A stretch of 35,901 bases of DNA. Origin: Oscillospiraceae bacterium (GTDB taxonomy: Bacteria; Bacillota; Clostridia; Oscillospirales; CAG-272). The notes under the pieces are model-generated. The model had not been told where the DNA came from. It saw nothing but the letters and a program-made list of their open reading frames with translations, and did no database searches. The translations under genes were made by a program, and so were the position numbers. Of the stretch, positions 1 through 6,045 are shown piece after piece (within the stretch, counting starts at the first letter, position 1; every line of letters begins with the position of its first letter). The stretch spans positions 1 to 35,901 of the forward strand of contig SVTQ01000024.1 in assembly GCA_015063695.1 (NCBI GenBank), given 5' to 3'.

Positions 1-30
1 CTTTAGGATTCGTGATAGTTCTTATATATC

Positions 31-111
31 AAAAACAGGGTTCACGATGGGTTAAAAACCTGTTCACACCCTCTAAAAACGAGATTTCACCCAGAAAAAA
101 CGAAGTTCACA
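31..111. repeat. Four ~21-bp tandem units, probable transposon end
   Basis: Four imperfect units follow each other. Each has AAAAAC (at 31, 54, 75 and 96), then 3-5 bases, then TTCAC (at 41, 63, 86 and 106), so the period is 20-23 bp, about two helical turns. The array stops at ...TTCACA (106-111), that is, on a terminal ACA (TGT on the other strand). Multiple ~20-bp transposase-binding repeats ending in TGT/ACA are known for IS21-family and Tn7-like elements. I infer that this is the inner part of one end of such an element, whose body lies left of the window. No transposase is visible here, so the family is not proven. Confidence 0.5.
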
Positions 112-1377
112 TATGATTTACGCTGATGTATGACTTTTCTATCTAAAGTCTTAGAAGATGATTTTGCTCTTTCTGATGATGTTTATGTATATGTTTCAAC
201 TTTTAGCAAGGTCGAATATATCGTAAAGCAATTATTCAAGGATTATCGCAATAGTTTTATGTTTGATATGGATATGATGAAATATTCCATTATCAAATCC
301 TTGGTTATCTACAAGCCTCGAGAATTAGTTGATGCCATATACAATGATCCTCAGAATATCGTTACAGCAATGAAAACATTTTTCAAGGAAAGGATTGAGA
401 AGAATAAAAGAAATCTTTGCTTGAAACAAAGAGAGAATGAGTCCTTTGAACAAATATTATCTTTGCTTGATGATGTTCAACCCGTAGATTGTCTGGACTG
501 GGATTATACCCCTCCGTTTATTGGATTCCATCGCTATTTAGACGAAAAATCAATTAGTAATTATTCGCTCACAATTGACCGATAAGGTGACCATCAAAAA
601 ACTGTTCGAGCTGCGGTGTCTGCTGGGTTGAAAAATGTCGATGATGCAGAGTCAACTGATCACTTGGGAATTCGCATGGCGGATATGATGGCAGGCGTAT
701 TAGGTAAGCTTATGAAATCACTTTGCAGGGCACTACATCCTAATGATCCCGACATTATACAAAAAACAATACTTTCTGAGAATTGGTTTGTATTATCAGA
801 TCTGCAACTATCCTTGTATAAAAAACTGCATCATATCATTTGCGAGTTGAACAATGCATGGTATAAATCTTTCGCGGGAATATATGCGGATGATTTGGTC
901 TGCCTAAATTCCTTGCTGAATTTCATGAATTATTTTACCGATGTTCATGAGATGAAAAATGACTTGCCAATGCAGGGAGAGTATTTCAATGCGTATGTAT
1001 GTAAAGCATTGTCCGAAGATTTCAAAAGAAAAAGCAGTAAATTACCAATTGAATCTGTTTCGGCAGAGAGTATCAAGGCTGGCTTTTTTATAAATCAGCG
1101 TGGTGCAAAAGTATTCTATGATGTAAATAAACAACCTATTTTATCAATTCCGGAAGAGTGCGTTAAATACAAAGTGCTTTCTGTTGGAGTTGATAAGAAT
1201 TGGGTTCCGCTGATTACGGTTGAAGAGCGAAATATGCCCGTTTGCTATAGGTTACCAGGACAATTGTTAGAATGGGCATTTTCTGCGGTTTCAATGGCTA
1301 ATCTGGGGAATAATATTTTTCCTGCAGAAGTTATGTTTTCAAGTGAACAAGGTCAATATTATGCCGAAATCTTATAA
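112..1377 (+). pseudogene. DUF3800-family protein, 5'-truncated and interrupted by an in-frame stop
   Basis: Two open stretches, 130-585 and 616-1377, lie in the same frame and are separated by a single TAA at 583-585. Reading through gives TIDR-stop-GDHQKTVRAA, which continues smoothly to HLGIRMADMMAGVLGKL. I recognise this as the C-terminal part of a DUF3800 domain (an RNase H-like family common in defence and mobile regions), so the stop probably replaced a Glu codon by one base change (GAA to TAA). The N-terminal part of the domain, with the usual Asp-Glu-Ser motif, is missing, and a TGA (124-126) closes the frame just after the repeat array at 31-111. About 240 residues follow the stop, including a long C-terminal extension. 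The region is visibly more A+T-rich than the rest of the window. It is most likely decayed; suppression of the stop is possible but unsupported. Confidence 0.7.
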
Positions 1378-1400
1378 TCAATAAATGGTCTTGAACACGC

Positions 1401-1440
1401 AAAACAGGCACGAGATTTTGACCTCTTGTGCCTGTTTTTA
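1401..1440 (+). terminator. Intrinsic terminator after the DUF3800 pseudogene
   Basis: A strong stem pairs AAAACAGGCACGAG with CTCTTGTGCCTGTTTT across a short loop and ends in a T-run. It lies 24 bases after the pseudogene stop and fits a rho-independent terminator of that gene. Confidence 0.8.
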
Positions 1441-1564
1441 TGTGCTTTGATTTCTTCGGAAACAGCTTGTCCTATCGTGAATTTTTTTAAAATTAGTGTA
1501 AATTGGGGTCAAGTTGTTCTTATATGGTTGCAGGTATGCCATTTTTGCGAAAACCTTCAAAGTG

Positions 1565-1595
1565 CCGAAAACCCAGTCATATCAAGGGTTTTCGG
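1565..1595. repeat. Perfect 10-bp inverted repeat near the cotJC junction
   Basis: CCGAAAACCC (1565-1574) and GGGTTTTCGG (1586-1595) are perfect inverted copies around an 11-base centre. A further direct copy of CGAAAACC lies about 20 bases upstream. The unit is 25-50 bases from the point where cotJC breaks off. It could be recombinase-binding arms at the end of an integrated element, or simply a hairpin terminator; it has no long T-run. The rest of 1441-1618 holds no gene that I can support. Confidence 0.45.
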
Positions 1596-1618
1596 GTCCT
1601 CGAAATAGTGGGTTGTTC

Positions 1619-2041
1619 TTAGGCGGTCGTGGCATCTGCTGCAAGGTCCTCCGTAAGGTCTGCGATAACGTCGCCCTTTACGCCGATATATTTAGCATCA
1701 AAGGGAACACCTGCCGCTGAAACGGGGTAAATTCCTGCCGTGTGGTCAACAAAGTAAGTATCAAAGCCCGACGCTTTGATCTCTTCCATCGAAAGGTTTC
1801 TTGTAAGCTGACTTACAATGGCACATATCATCTCAACGTGGGCAAGCTCTTCCGTGCCGATGTCAGTTAAAATTCCGACTACTTCATCATAGGGCATCGA
1901 GTATCTCTGACTGAGGTAACGGGTTGAAGCGGCAAGCTCACCGTCGGGGCCGCCAAGCTGAGAAATGATTATCTGTGCGTATTTGGGGTTGGGTTTGCTG
2001 ATTTTTACGGGGTACTGAAGTTTTTTATCGTAAAGCCACAT
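1619..2041 (-). pseudogene. cotJC: CotJC spore-coat protein (manganese-catalase-like), 3'-truncated
   Basis: The start MWLYDKKLQYPVKI and the following GGxDGELAAxxRYLxQRY and IGTEELAHVEM blocks are those of CotJC, a spore-coat/inner-coat protein with the ferritin-like fold of manganese catalases. The family is about 190 residues long, but this frame ends after 140, just after ADLTEDLAAD, with a short ATTA tail and a stop. The missing ~50 residues normally carry the FLREREIxHxQRFGEAL helix with the last metal-ligand His, so the product should not assemble a complete dimetal site. The break coincides with the edge of the accessory segment on the left (1-1618). A clean AGGAGG lies before the ATG and overlaps the cotJB stop. 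The gene was probably disrupted by insertion; a developmentally excised element is an alternative. Confidence 0.8.
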
Positions 2042-2050
2042 AGTTTCCTC

Positions 2051-2320
2051 CTAATTCTCGCACACGTTTGCTTCATATTCCCAGGGCCAGGGACCTTTTA
2101 TCCAAGTCCATACGTCTGTATCACAGACACCCTTATAGGTGAGAGGGCCGAATTTAGCCTCAAATTCCGATATAGCTTCAAGAAGTCTTGCCTTTGTTTT
2201 ATGGTAATAGGTAAGGGCTTCCTTGTCGCAAGGGTGGCCGTCAAGATAAAGGACGGTTTCGTGGAGCGCGAAGGAAAGTGTCTGAATATATTTCAGATAT
2301 TTACATTTGCAGGTCTTCAT
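2051..2320 (-). CDS. cotJB: CotJB-family spore-coat protein
   Basis: This 89-residue protein has the CotJB pattern: an N-terminal helix with LxFALHETVLYLDGHPCDKEAL, the segment YYHKTKARLLEAISEFEAKFGPLT, and a C-terminal WxWIKGPWPWE motif. CotJB is a small protein made with CotJA and CotJC in the mother cell and placed in the spore coat; its biochemical role is unknown. The ATG overlaps the end of cotJA by four bases, and the stop TAG runs into the Shine-Dalgarno of cotJC, so the three are translationally coupled. Length and context are normal for the family. Confidence 0.9.
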   Translation of the reverse strand: MKTCKCKYLKYIQTLSFALHETVLYLDGHPCDKEALTYYHKTKARLLEAISEFEAKFGPLTYKGVCDTDVWTWIKGPWPWEYEANVCEN

Positions 2321-2712
2321 TTTTTACATCCTCCCATTTTTCCGTATTCCTTTCTGCCGCAGCAGTAAGCCTCGAAGGGAAGATAAAGCCCTTCAAAGAG
2401 AGAGCCTTTGCACAGCGCTTCCTCTTCGGTATAAAGACCTTCGAATTTTTGGAAAGGAGAGTATACCATAGCAAGCGGAGCACCGCTTTCTGTATAACGC
2501 CTGCCCTTGGTTTCGCAGGCTTCGCGGGGGCGGCTTCTTTCGCTCCCTTCCCATCTGCATGCAGTGCCGCGGTTTTCTCTTTGGCGCGAGGGCGCATATC
2601 CGCCCATTCCGAAAAATGCTCCTACGGGAAGATCTTCTTCTGCGAAGAGCTTATTTCGGAATTCGGCGCTTATTCTGTCTTTCGGGGTTTTATAATCATT
2701 GTTACTTGTCAT
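2317..2712 (-). CDS. cotJA: CotJA-family spore-coat-associated protein
   Basis: The C-terminal third carries the CotJA core: PLAMVYSPFQKFEGLYTEEEALCKGSLF followed by a segment ending FEAYCC. The ~75 residues before it are low-complexity, rich in Arg, Glu and Gly, and not recognisable; CotJA proteins are often shorter, so the N-terminus may be lineage-specific. AAAGGA sits six bases before the chosen ATG (2712). The gene heads the cotJABC operon. A possible sigma-E -10 (CATAAACT on the minus strand, 2777-2784) lies about 65 bases upstream, but I could not find a good -35, so this is only a suggestion. Mother-cell expression is expected from the family. Confidence 0.85.
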   Translation of the reverse strand: MTSNNDYKTPKDRISAEFRNKLFAEEDLPVGAFFGMGGYAPSRQRENRGTACRWEGSERSRPREACETKGRRYTESGAPLAMVYSPFQKFEGLYTEEEALCKGSLFEGLYLPFEAYCCGRKEYGKMGGCKK

Positions 2713-2803
2713 AAAGTTCCTTTGAAATGAACCTCCTGTTTATTCTTTATGCTTTGAGGCATCCTGCCTCACTGTCAGTTTATGCCGAATTACGTATTTT
2801 GAC

Positions 2804-2840
2804 ATAAAAAAGCCGCTGTACGTTTGGGCACAGCGGCTTT
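2804..2840 (-). terminator. Intrinsic terminator of the fucosidase gene
   Basis: On the minus strand AAAGCCGCTGT pairs with ACAGCGGCTTT (plus coordinates 2830-2840 and 2809-2819) and is followed by TTTTTTATG. It lies just past the fucosidase stop and separates that gene from cotJ. Confidence 0.85.
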
Positions 2841-2853
2841 CTGTATTCGGTAG

Positions 2854-2875
2854 GGGTCGTCGCATTCGACGACCC
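2854..2875. repeat. Perfect 9-bp palindrome with 4-base loop
   Basis: GGGTCGTCG, loop CATT, CGACGACCC. It is G+C-rich, unlike the spacer around it, and sits between the fucosidase stop and its terminator. It resembles the dispersed palindromic units found between genes in many genomes; no second copy was noticed in this window. Confidence 0.5.
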
Positions 2876-2897
2876 GTTAGATGCAGTACTTCGGAAA

Positions 2898-4262
2898 TCA
2901 GAAAATTCTGATGCTCTTGAAGTGAACTTCATCTCTCGCGGATGTGATGGTGATGCGGATCTTCTTGGAGATAAGTCCGTCCCACATATCGCGGCAGATC
3001 GCGCAGATCTTTCTGTTACCTACGGTCGTTCCGTAGTAAACGATGTATTCCTGAAGTTTTTCGCCTTTTTCGTCGTAGAAGTGGATGCGGAAGTCTTCGA
3101 TTCTCTGACCCTTTGTGAGGTCTTCGCGAAGCTCGATGTAACGGATATGAGTAGCCTTGGGAAGCTCAAGCTCGAATACACTCTGGCTTTCGCTTCTTGT
3201 TTCAACTCTCTTGATCTCACAGCCCTCTGCGTGGTCATGCGCGAATTCCGCCTTGATCTTGTCGCCAAGCTCCTTGAGTCGCTTTACGTCGCGCTCGTCG
3301 ATAAGACCTCTGTTATCCGGGGGAACGTTGAGGTTAAGACAGGCGTTACCGCCGACAGTTCTGAGATACATATCAAAGAGCTTTTCGAGAGAGTGAGGCT
3401 CTTCTTCGGGATGCCAGAACCATCCCTTTCTGATGGAAACGTCAACCTCTGCGCCGCAGAATACGAGGCCCTTTGAGTACATGCTGTTTGTAAGTGTACC
3501 GATCTCGGGGTCGCAGTTTTCCATGTGTGTAAGGTCGCCTGCGATGGGAGAAGGAGGGGTCTGAACCTCTGCATAATAGCAGAGCTCGGAGGGAACTACC
3601 GCCCATTCAGCGTGACGTGTCGATGCGCTTTCGTTACCGCACCAACGCACGTCGGGACCGTGGTCGTTGAAGATAGTAGCGTTCGGCTGATACTTTCTGA
3701 TGAGGTCAAAATATTCTCTGTAAGTATACTCCTGCTTCTTTCCTTCGGGGCCTTCGCCGCAGGAGCCGTCGAACCAAACGTGGAATACTTCGCCGTAGCC
3801 TGTCAGAAGCTCGATAAGCTGATTGCGGTAATACTCATTGTAGGCTTCAGTGCCGTAAAGCTTGGAGTTTCTGTCCCAGGGTGAGAGATAGAAGCCGAAC
3901 TTGATTCCGCCGCGGCGGCAAGCGTCTGCAAATTCCTTAACAAGGTCCTTGCCGTAGGGGGAGTTCATAATGTTGTGGTCTGTGTACTTTGTGTCCCAAA
4001 GGCAGAAGCCGTCGTGGTGCTTAGCGGTGATAACTGCACCCTTCATGCCGGCGCTCTTGATAGCTTCGACCCACTGATCGCAGTCAAGCTCTGTGGGATT
4101 GAAGCATGCAGGGTCTTCGTTTCCGAGACCCCATTCAAGACCTGTGAAGGTGTTGGGGCATATGTGAACAAACGCGTAAAAGTTTGTTTCGAACCAATCA
4201 AGCTGGCGTTTTGAAGGAACTACGCTCGCCGCCGCTTTGACAAAATCTCTGAAATCGCTCAT
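2898..4262 (-). CDS. Alpha-L-fucosidase, GH29, cytoplasmic
   Basis: This 454-residue glycoside hydrolase family 29 protein hydrolyses terminal alpha-L-fucose from glycans. Visible motifs are the KHHDGFCLWD block (81-90), FYLSPWDRN (124-132) and VWFDGSCGEG (162-171), in which Asp165 is the expected nucleophile. HGPDVRWCGNE (201-211) resembles the subfamily-B block, where Glu211 may be the acid/base (inference by family). The TIM barrel ends near residue 340 and is followed by a ~110-residue beta-sandwich. No signal peptide is seen, so it should act on imported fucosylated oligosaccharides, perhaps alpha-1,3/1,4-linked ones. GGAG lies ten bases before the ATG. It has no transporter, regulator or fucose catabolic gene beside it and is the only sugar hydrolase in the window. 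Confidence 0.9.
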   Translation of the reverse strand: MSDFRDFVKAAASVVPSKRQLDWFETNFYAFVHICPNTFTGLEWGLGNEDPACFNPTELDCDQWVEAIKSAGMKGAVITAKHHDGFCLWDTKYTDHNIMNSPYGKDLVKEFADACRRGGIKFGFYLSPWDRNSKLYGTEAYNEYYRNQLIELLTGYGEVFHVWFDGSCGEGPEGKKQEYTYREYFDLIRKYQPNATIFNDHGPDVRWCGNESASTRHAEWAVVPSELCYYAEVQTPPSPIAGDLTHMENCDPEIGTLTNSMYSKGLVFCGAEVDVSIRKGWFWHPEEEPHSLEKLFDMYLRTVGGNACLNLNVPPDNRGLIDERDVKRLKELGDKIKAEFAHDHAEGCEIKRVETRSESQSVFELELPKATHIRYIELREDLTKGQRIEDFRIHFYDEKGEKLQEYIVYYGTTVGNRKICAICRDMWDGLISKKIRITITSARDEVHFKSIRIF

Positions 4263-4494
4263 CGGTAATCTCCGTTTTTAAACCCGTAGAGGGTGTATTT
4301 TCGTCTATTATATTATGAAGGAAACACGCACATATCGCGCAGCCCTTCCGTTCAGTGGGATTATACATGAATAAGAAGCTCTTGTCAATGACATGTGAGG
4401 AATTTCCAAAATTAATTGTTTTGCCGCGAGTTATGCCGGGATTTTGATGCGGGAAAAATTTTTCGGTATTTGCCGATTTTTTCAAAAAAGGGTA

Positions 4495-4523
4495 TTGACA
4501 TCGGGGGAGGAATGTGTTATAAT
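4495..4523 (+). promoter_or_regulatory. Consensus sigma-A promoter of infC-rpmI-rplT
   Basis: TTGACA (4495-4500), a 17-base spacer and TATAAT (4518-4523) match the housekeeping consensus exactly. A-tracts lie just upstream. Start of transcription is expected near 4530. The rest of 4263-4494 is A+T-rich spacer between the divergent fucosidase and infC transcripts. A weak minus-strand -10 (ATTATA at about 4307-4312, TATAAT when read on minus) could serve the fucosidase but has no clear -35. Confidence 0.9.
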
Positions 4524-4529
4524 CTTCGG

Positions 4530-4668
4530 GACAAAGAAGCAGAGTTTCCGCTCTCACCTGTACGGCATGACCGATTACGGGTCAATAAATGTTTGGCTCA
4601 TATAAGTATTTTTGAGCGGTTTATTGTGTTGTGCGGAGATTTGTGCCTCTCGCACAATTTTTATTTTT
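4530..4668 (+). promoter_or_regulatory. infC leader RNA, probable L20-type attenuator
   Basis: About 150 transcribed bases precede infC. They end in a hairpin, TTGTGCGGAG (4629-4638) pairing with CTCTCGCACAA, followed directly by TTTTTATTTTT (4658-4668), that is, an intrinsic terminator placed one base before the Shine-Dalgarno. In Bacillus subtilis ribosomal protein L20 represses this operon by premature termination in the leader. The same gene order and the terminator here suggest the same control. I did not verify the L20-binding fold base by base. Confidence 0.7.
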
Positions 4669-4681
4669 GGAGGTGCCTGTT

Positions 4682-5197
4682 ATCAGCACTAAAGAACTTC
4701 TCATCAACGACGATATTCGGGTAAAGGAAGTCCGTGTTTTCGACGAAAACAACAACCCTATGGGAATTATGGACATTGATGCCGCAAAAGAGTACGCTTA
4801 CGACAAGGGTCTTGATATTGCCCTTATAGCTCCTCAGGCTCAGCCTCCCGTATGCCGTGTCATGGATTACGGTAAATACTGTTATGAACGTGACAAGAAA
4901 GAAAAGGAAAACAGAAAGAAGCAGCAGACCGTTGAAGTAAAAGAGGTTCAGCTCTCCTGCAGAATTGAAGCTCACGACTTTAACACAAAGGTAAACCGCG
5001 CTATCAAGTTCCTCAGCGAAGGTAACAAGGTAAGAGTTTGTCTGCGTTTCAAGGGCCGTGAAATGGCACATCAGGACCGCGGTCACGAAGTTATCGAGCG
5101 TTTTATCGAAGCTTGTTCCGAATACGGTACAGTTGATAAAAAGCCCGCGCTTGAAGGACGTCAGATCCAGCTTCATCTGGCTCCCATCAAAAAATAA
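4682..5197 (+). CDS. infC: Translation initiation factor IF-3
   Basis: The product binds the 30S subunit, checks the start codon and prevents premature 50S joining. The IF3 pattern is clear: LLINDDIRVKEVRV at the N-terminus, PPVCRVMDYGKYCYE in the middle, a Lys/Glu-rich linker (KKEKENRKKQQ), then VKEVQLSCRIEAHDFNTK and the C-terminal domain. The start is AUC at 4682: GGAGGT ends seven bases upstream, and translation from there gives fMet-STKELLIND, matching family N-termini and the usual 171-residue length. An ATG at 4631 in the same frame lies inside the terminator hairpin and would add an unrelated 17-residue extension. A rare start codon in infC is the basis of IF3 autoregulation in E. coli, so the AUC is likely to be functional. 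It is first in infC-rpmI-rplT. Confidence 0.93.
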   Translation: MSTKELLINDDIRVKEVRVFDENNNPMGIMDIDAAKEYAYDKGLDIALIAPQAQPPVCRVMDYGKYCYERDKKEKENRKKQQTVEVKEVQLSCRIEAHDFNTKVNRAIKFLSEGNKVRVCLRFKGREMAHQDRGHEVIERFIEACSEYGTVDKKPALEGRQIQLHLAPIKK

Positions 5198-5269
5198 AAA
5201 CGTGCAAAATAAGTACAATTTCGGCATAAAGCCGTATGTTAAATCTATTTAACCGAAAGGACAAGAAAA

Positions 5270-5464
5270 ATGGGAAAGATCAAGACACATAGAGCATCAG
5301 CTAAAAGATTCTCCGTAACAGGTACAGGTAAAGTTAAGGCTTATCACTCTGACCACAGACACAACCTCGGTCAGAAGAGCGCAAAGAGAAAGAGAAAGCT
5401 CCGCAGCAGCCAGATCCTCAGCCCTGCAATGACTGCTAACGTTAAGAAGCTCATCTGCAAATAA
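5270..5464 (+). CDS. rpmI: 50S ribosomal protein L35
   Basis: This 64-residue, Lys/Arg-rich protein has the L35 signature: GKIKTHRASAKRFSVTGTGK at the N-terminus and KRKRKLRSS near the middle. L35 is a small structural protein of the large subunit. Length is normal. AAAGGACAAG precedes the ATG. It sits between infC and rplT, the canonical operon, with 72-base and 71-base spacers. The second spacer contains a small GTGAGC-GAG-GCTCAC hairpin (5484-5498) of unknown use, perhaps part of the operon's feedback control. Confidence 0.97.
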   Translation: MGKIKTHRASAKRFSVTGTGKVKAYHSDHRHNLGQKSAKRKRKLRSSQILSPAMTANVKKLICK

Positions 5465-5535
5465 TTAAACAAACAAACTGCATGTGAGCGAGGCTCACGA
5501 ACTAATATTTTCGGACTAAGAAAGGATATAGAAAC

Positions 5536-5889
5536 ATGGCAAGAGTAAAAGGCGCGATGATGACTCGCAAGAGAAGAAATAAAATTTTAAAGGCAGCAAA
5601 GGGCTACTGGGGTTCCAAGAGCAAGCACTTTAAGATGGCTAAGCAGGCTGTAATGAAGAGCGGCAACTACGCTTATATCGGCCGTAAGCAGAAGAAGAGA
5701 GACTTCCGTTCTCTTTGGATCACAAGAATTTCCGCAGGTGCACAGGCAAACGGTATGAACTACTCCAAGTTCATGTGCGGACTTAAGAAGGCAGGCATCA
5801 ACCTCAACAGAAAGATGCTCGCTGAGATCGCAGTATACGACAAGGAAGGCTTCGCTGACCTCGTAGAAAAAGCTAAGGCTGCGCTCTAA
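5536..5889 (+). CDS. rplT: 50S ribosomal protein L20
   Basis: This 117-residue protein begins [19 protein letters not shown] and contains [17 protein letters not shown] and [16 protein letters not shown], all L20 hallmarks. L20 binds 23S rRNA early in 50S assembly through a basic N-terminal arm. In Firmicutes it also represses its own operon through the infC leader. GAAAGGAT precedes the ATG at normal spacing. It is the last gene of the operon and is followed ten bases later by a strong terminator. Confidence 0.98.
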   Translation: MARVKGAMMTRKRRNKILKAAKGYWGSKSKHFKMAKQAVMKSGNYAYIGRKQKKRDFRSLWITRISAGAQANGMNYSKFMCGLKKAGINLNRKMLAEIAVYDKEGFADLVEKAKAAL

Positions 5890-5898
5890 TTCAGAACT

Positions 5899-5925
5899 AA
5901 AAAACCCGGTTTTGCCGGGTTTTTG
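5899..5925 (+). terminator. Terminator of infC-rpmI-rplT
   Basis: AAAACCCGG-TTTTG-CCGGGTTTTT forms a compact G+C-rich hairpin with a T-run. Confidence 0.92.
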
Positions 5926-5939
5926 TTGCTGTATAGAGT

Positions 5940-6016
5940 ATATTTAATTTAACGGTATTACCGCGAAAATGATGAGAAGACGGGGTGCTTTCCTGTCTTT
6001 TCATCATATTAAATAT
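5940..6016 (+). other. Candidate structured RNA upstream of the TrmH-type methyltransferase
   Basis: Three nested pairings fit a three-way junction. The closing stem is ATATTTAAT (5940-5948) with ATTAAATAT (6008-6016). Inside it are a small hairpin, CGGTA with TACCG-like pairing (5953-5963), and a 16-bp stem, ATGATGAGAAGACGGG (5969-5984) with CCTGTCTTTTCATCAT (5992-6007), containing two G-U pairs. It lies between the rplT terminator and the next start codon. No T-run follows, so it is not a simple terminator. No known riboswitch class was recognised. Confidence 0.4.
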
Positions 6017-6045
6017 CGTATTGTGTGGAAGTGTAGAACCAGAAA

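Noticed and set aside
31..111. CRISPR array
   Set aside because: Units are only about 21 bp with imperfect repeats and no spacer-like unique segments of 30 bp or more; no cas genes.
1426..1720. Short plus-strand open frames in the spacer and over the end of cotJC
   Set aside because: No Shine-Dalgarno, low-complexity translations that run across the terminator and antisense to cotJC; treated as chance.
2278..2730. Plus-strand 150-codon frame opposite cotJA/cotJB
   Set aside because: Fully antisense to two recognisable coat-protein genes; no domain seen.
4631..4681. ATG-initiated N-terminal extension of IF3
   Set aside because: It begins inside the terminator hairpin and adds residues unlike any IF3; AUC 4682 has the proper Shine-Dalgarno.
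4661..5227. 188-codon minus-strand frame opposite infC
   Set aside because: Mirror frame of a strongly biased gene; composition is Phe/Leu/Val-rich, as expected from the antisense strand.
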